From: Paraphysoderma sedebokerense
Lineage: Eukaryota; Blastocladiomycota; Physodermatomycetes; Physodermatales; Physodermataceae
DNA length: 64,000 nucleotides
Reading direction: 5' to 3'
Assembly (NCBI GenBank): GCA_025602915.1
Contig: JAHLJZ010000045.1
Span: forward strand, 115,104-179,103
Below the pieces are notes generated by a model that had not been told where the DNA came from, searched no databases, and saw nothing but the letters and a program-made list of their open reading frames with translations. Shown one piece after another: positions 59,858 through 64,000 of the stretch. The stretch's first letter is position 1. The number at the start of each line of letters is the position of its first letter. The position numbers and the translations under genes were made by a program.

Positions 59858-61131
59858 TTATTCTTCCTTCTTCCAACCCATTTGAACTAAAGCAGCCCCA
59901 ATATTCTGGGCAACGAGGACTGCGCTCTCGCTATTTTGACCAGTGATAATAACACCTTTTCTTATTCTCTCTTTATCAGACACGTCGGTCCCGTGTAACA
60001 AAGCATTCCTTATTACTTTATTCCCGCTTTCATCTACTTCGATTTCGTGAATGTCATGTTCAATCGGTTTGTGTGAATTGTTTTCTCCCCAGTCCACAAC
60101 ACAATGGGGAAAGTTCTGTTTTGAGGTGCGGAGGTCGGCTTGATATGAATTTGTTTTCAACTTTTCGCCTAAATTGTACGGGATACTGACACCTAGTTAT
60201 TCCGAAATCAATACCGTGTCATTAAACAATGTTTAAGTTTGATTTCGGGTATTGTGAATTTACTACCTGAACTTTTGATCTCTTCAGTCGATAGTCCGGT
60301 GAACTGTCTGTTTTTAAGCAGATATTCTCCATTACTTAATTTTACTTCCATCAGTGCAGCCAATGCAGATCCGCAAGTTGCAATTACGCCTACGCCCAGA
60401 TCATGATACCTCAGTAATTTTTGAATAAAATTCGACATTAAATGACATTGGTGCTGACCTCCATGTTCATAAACTTTGGCAATCGCCTGCCCCAAATGAC
60501 CTTTTACTTCGTTTCGTATGCCTTCAAAGTCGCGAAAGCCCCCTTTACCAATGTCGTCAATTTAGTATTCCAAAAAACGGCAATTGTCAAAATGGCGAAC
60601 CTGGAAAAACAACAGCTACATATCGGTTCATTTGACATTGCTCTAAACTCATTTTTGGCCAATGTGAGGGTTAGCGATAAATTTTAAATGTCTGTCACCA
60701 CGCTTACCAATTGATTTTGGCCGATACAGGCAACCCATCGCACCCTTATTATTGCTGAATTGTTTGCATATAGGGTCACTTTCACAGTTGTGCATAAACG
60801 TTTGATTCAAGTCCGAAAGCGGGCCATCGATTGAGGCAAATTCAATCAAATATCGCTTCGATAGAACGGAGTAAATATGTGCCACTAAGTTAAAAAACAC
60901 CGACATCAAATCAGAGAATTGAATGGTTGCCTCATTGTAGTAATTATACGTACGAGTTTGTAAATCTTTCTCGCTCCGCTGAGAATTGAACGCAATTACG
61001 AACAAAATTTTTGGTTCGAAAGGTCCGCGAGTCTGCTCTGGCGATTTTGAATAACTTTGCTTCGTGAAGAGAGTTGGTGTAGGATAGATGTCATCAATAT
61101 TTATATTGGAGGTCATGTTGAATGCCAACAT
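59858..61131 (-). CDS. Hsp31/DJ-1-PfpI family protein lacking the usual His after the nucleophile Cys
   Basis: Minus-strand exons 61131-60708, 60642-60601, 60542-60459, 60389-60267 and 60192-59858 give 335 residues. The Hsp31-like order is visible: KILFVIAFNS, EFASIDGPLSDLNQ, SDPICKQF, YVAVVFPGG (across an intron), VYEHGGVIATCGSALAAL (nucleophile elbow, across an intron), VKLSNGEYLL, FTGLSTEE, IPYNLGEKLKTN and GVIITGQNSESA near the end. Family enzymes (chaperone, glyoxalase or deglycase-type) have Cys-His in the elbow (AVCHG); here it reads ATCGS, so the Cys is kept and the His is Gly. An insertion of about 45 charged residues precedes the ITGQN motif. Each exon junction is in phase. Confidence 0.85.
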
Positions 61132-61514
61132 TTACATAGGAAGAAAATGTCAATGTTGTGAAAGTGGATTCGTCGCCTTGACTTTTCTAATTTGGTGACG
61201 TCACAAAACGATACCCCAGTAACCTATTTTCTTATTTTGTGTTGAGACATCATGGGAAAGTAAGCTATATGTGCCATGCAAAAATCAATGGAGCTGCCAC
61301 CGACGCAAGTTTGATTTCTTTGTCTTGTGACTTGTGAGTTCCAGGTGATTACTGAATATTTCATATATAAAAGATCAAATAGAATTGATTTTACAAAGTA
61401 TGAATTCAATCTCAGAAAGATAATTTCACTTTCGTTTTATTTACAGTATAAGTTCTTAGTAGTTATATCTCATTTTATACAACATTCACAAACAGAGAAG
61501 CAACCGCCTTGGGT
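61132..61514. other. Intergenic
   Basis: Promoter of the Hsp31-like gene and 3' flank of the secreted paralog. No gene seen. Confidence 0.5.
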
Positions 61515-62555
61515 TTAATTGACTGTAACCCGGATACACTGATTACATGGGATGTCATCGTTAGTTCCAATGTGAGTTTTAAAAAATAAAATGAATGATT
61601 AACTTACATCGTCTTGTGAACCTCGTTGAGCGACAGGCATTAAAACCGGTTGGTGTCCTAAAGTGTATGGATTTAGGTCACATTCAATCCTTAAATAGAC
61701 AATGAAAGACACAAACCTCTAGTTCCTGTAATCGTACAGATACGATATATTCCAGGAGCACCAAGACGATCGGCAGGAATCTCTACGCTCAAGATTCCGT
61801 TTGCGCTGTCATCGTTGAGACCCTTGAAGAATGCAAGTGCTTCGGTTCTAGCATCAGGAGGATTGACAACTTGGCCCCCAGGATTGCCAAGTCTTTGAAC
61901 AGAAACGTGCTGATGCCCTTCAATGATTCCTTGGTTATTTACTGTCTGGGGTGACAGGTAATATTGCGAATTGGGATCGTCAAAGAAACCTAAATCTAGG
62001 TTATTGGTCTTCACTTGAACTGTAACGGCTTTTCCGAGTGGAAGGACGGCCGCATTGGCAGGCGACATAATGACTGTGGAAGTCATCCTATCGAAAGACG
62101 GCAAGACACCTGGTAGATTCCGGTTAAGACGCACTTAGTTATATATATTCATTCAATTAAAAGCTAACCTTGAATCATTCGAGAGCAAGTTGGAGTTTTT
62201 TGCTGACTTCCTTTCGCCAATGGAAGCTTGGATGCTTGGCAAAAGTTATTGAAGGCACTACAACGGAAGAATCATGGTAAGTCAAAAATACGAAATACTT
62301 GGTAACTCATGTAATCTACTTTTGCTCCGGTGTGTTTCCCTGATTTCCAGGATTTTGAAAAAGCTGGTCAAGCGTCTTTTGTGGTATCTTCCCCCTTGAT
62401 CCTATTAAATTCTGCAACTGAATATCCAGGCCGTTGAGAGAATTCAACCGATTTACCGAATTTGATGTTCTCAATGGTCCTCTTGATTGCCGTCCAGTTC
62501 GAGCATCAGCCGACGCCAATAAAAAGAACACTATCAGAAGTGCAGGTAACTTCAT
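61515..62555 (-). CDS. Secreted fungal protein of the EGHxHV/FFKGL family, paralog A
   Basis: Minus-strand exons 62555-62320, 62257-62169, 62109-61717, 61657-61608 and 61538-61515 give 263 residues. A signal peptide (LPALLIVFFLLASADA) is followed by a basic spacer, then a domain with FNNFCQ, MSPANAAVLPLGKAVTVQVK, NLDLGFFDDPNSQYYL, IIEGHQHVSVQRLG, LAFFKGLND, IYRICTITGT and GHQPVLMPVAQRGSQDD. Similar secreted proteins, rich in His-Val and FFKGL motifs, are abundant in filamentous basidiomycetes, where they are sometimes mislabelled as ribosomal S17-like. Function is unknown; cell wall or extracellular role is inferred from the leader. The paralog at 63203 and beyond lacks two of these introns. 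Confidence 0.85.
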
Positions 62556-63202
62556 GATTGCTGCGTAACTGGATATGATCGATCAGCGATATTTAGGGAG
62601 TCAGAAATAAGTAAATCTCCGTTGGTTACAAATCGGGATGGCCCCTCACACTATTAATAGTCAGCGTCTGATTAGTGCGAAAATTCAATATCAAAGAGAG
62701 TTTCCATTTTTGGGCTCCACTGAAAGACAATTGGTATGTCGCGATCCGCACAGCTGCGCGAGGATTGGCTCGTAGCACTCCATTAATTAACGTCATGAAA
62801 ATTCTCAACAGACATAAATCCTGTTAACGTATTAGATATTTACAGCCTGACGAATCATCATTTGTACTCAGTCTCATTTAATAGGTTGCCCAAAGTGATC
62901 GTAAATTGATAATGTGGCGCCACACTTCTGAAATGAATGTGGGATGGGTGTGACGACCGATCATACCTTACTTTCTTGATTTTGGATTGACCCAAAGTTA
63001 TTGTATTCGGCAAGCTCTACTGAGCACAGTACAATTCAGTCTCAACTTCAGCTAAATGTATACACTATAGTCCGAGATTAATAAATTACATTGATGATGT
63101 CGGTATTTAAGTACATATTGGTTGATATTATACAGGTTATTTACAAAGTCGTTCTTAAGATTTTTTTACAATTTATGAATAGTATCTCTGAATATGAAGT
63201 AT
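62556..63202. other. Intergenic between tandem secreted paralogs
   Basis: Holds the promoter of paralog A and the 3' flank of paralog B. No gene, RNA or repeat recognised. Confidence 0.5.
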
Positions 63203-64000
63203 TTATTGTACATTGATTCTAATACAGTCATCCTGAGACCCTCTTTGAGCCACAGGCATCAACACCGGTTGATGTCCTAAATTGGTGGAAGAGTTATTAG
63301 TAAATGTCGATAATTCCAATTGAAAATAAACTTAAATTACCTCGAGTACCAGTGATAGTACAAATTCGATAAGTGCCAGCTTGGTTCAAGTTTTGTCCCG
63401 GAATTTCAACGTTTAAAACTCCGTTATTTGAATCCGCTTCCAATCCCTTGAAGAACGCCAAAGATTGGGTTCGGGCATCAGGAGCATTATTGATAACGTC
63501 GACGCCAGCGCCTCCAAGTCTTTGAACCGAAACGTGTTGATGTCCTTCAATGATTCCCTGAGCGTTCAAAGTCTGAGGAGTAAGGTAGTATCGGGTTTGA
63601 GGATCTTCGAAAAAGCCCAAGTCCAAATTGTTGGTTTTAACTTGTACTTTGACGGCCTTGCCAACTGGAACGTTTGCGGCATTTGCCGGTGACATAATAA
63701 CTGTTGAGACCATACGCTCAAACGATGGCAAAACTCCTTGGATTGTTTTTGAACAGCTTGGGTTCTTTTTCTGTGTACCGTCGCCGATAGCATTACCCAA
63801 ACCAGAATTTTGACAAAAGGTATCAAAAAGCCTGCAGGAATCAAAATATTAATTATAGATTTCGAGTTTATAAATTTAGGTATGGGGTACTTACGCTTGA
63901 GCGTTGGCGCCGCCTTTCTGTCCTCCCTTCTTAGCATCTTTCTTTGCAGCATCCTGCTTTGCGGCATCTTTCTTAGCGGCATCTTTCTTAGCGGCATCTT
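63203..64000 (-). CDS. Secreted fungal protein of the EGHxHV/FFKGL family, paralog B (5' partial)
   Basis: Minus-strand exons >64000-63895, 63831-63341 and 63276-63203; the start is beyond the window. The domain matches paralog A: FDTFCQNSG, MSPANAANVPVGKAVKVQVK, LDLGFFEDPQTRYYL, IIEGHQHVSVQRLG, LAFFKGLEAD, YRICTITGT, GHQPVLMPVAQRGSQDDCIR. Upstream of it, in the partial exon, is a Lys/Ala/Asp tandem repeat of a pentapeptide (AAKKD) that paralog A lacks. Introns present in A after the FCQ segment and before the last eight codons are absent here, showing intron loss or gain after duplication. Confidence 0.82.
63921..64000 (-). repeat. AAKKD pentapeptide tandem repeat (15-bp unit)
   Basis: At least five copies of a 15-bp unit encoding Ala-Ala-Lys-Lys-Asp run off the window edge inside paralog B. 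The copy number is therefore unknown. The tract is strongly charged and helix-prone. Confidence 0.8.

Noticed and set aside
1-64000. Non-standard genetic code (TAA/TGA read as sense)
   Set aside because: TAA and TGA both end well-formed genes here, for example SPT6, HAM1 and the SET protein, so isolated internal stops are local events.
1-64000. CRISPR array, rRNA genes or bacterial operon structure
   Set aside because: No spaced direct repeats, no rRNA-like sequence, and genes are intron-bearing and individually spaced.

Overview
The window is nuclear DNA of a fungus with an intron-rich, AT-leaning, compact genome. Most introns are 45-90 nt GT-AG introns, and genes lie on both strands a few hundred bases apart. 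The gene set suggests an early-diverging, probably zoosporic lineage: a giant TIG/cadherin-like surface protein ending in a polytopic membrane domain, a calcyphosin-like EF-hand protein of the kind common in flagellated eukaryotes, a DGAT1-type acyltransferase, a kelch-cytochrome b561 fusion and a eukaryotic periplasmic-binding-protein-like membrane protein. The phylum cannot be fixed from sequence reading alone.

Layout. 1-11.1 kb: 3' part of the giant membrane protein (+). 11.4-20.4 kb: housekeeping block with a small mitochondrial-type protein (+), ITPA/HAM1 (-), SPT6 (+) and a FYVE protein (-). 21.4-24.0 kb: kelch-b561 fusion (+). 24.9 kb: intron-containing tRNA-Asp(GTC). 25.6-27.5 kb: intact multi-exon integrase-core gene (-) whose usual catalytic Glu is substituted. 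28.0-29.4 kb: bHLH factor (-). 30.6-34.5 kb: DGAT1 (+) and an unknown protein (+). 34.8-45.7 kb: four minus-strand genes. Two are paralogs of an unrecognised C-x6-C repeat family, each carrying one disabling change; they flank an acidic unknown protein and MSH4. 47.0-53.3 kb: orphan 7TM protein, calcyphosin-like gene with an in-frame TGA, and an intronless SET methyltransferase (all +). 53.6-58.7 kb: CCT7 and the binding-protein-like protein (+). 59.1-64.0 kb: mitochondrial uS13, an Hsp31/DJ-1-like protein and two tandem secreted paralogs (all -), the last running off the window.

Most genes are individually organised core functions (nucleotide sanitation, transcription elongation, meiotic crossover, protein folding, lipid storage, mitochondrial translation) interspersed with lineage-specific surface or secreted proteins. 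I see no single new multi-gene system. The more unusual signals are the C-x6-C repeat family, the integrase-derived gene, the fusion proteins, and four genes each with exactly one frame lesion, which may be biology or assembly error. Exon coordinates were worked out by hand from splice signals, reading-frame continuity and similarity to remembered protein families; no database search was run.
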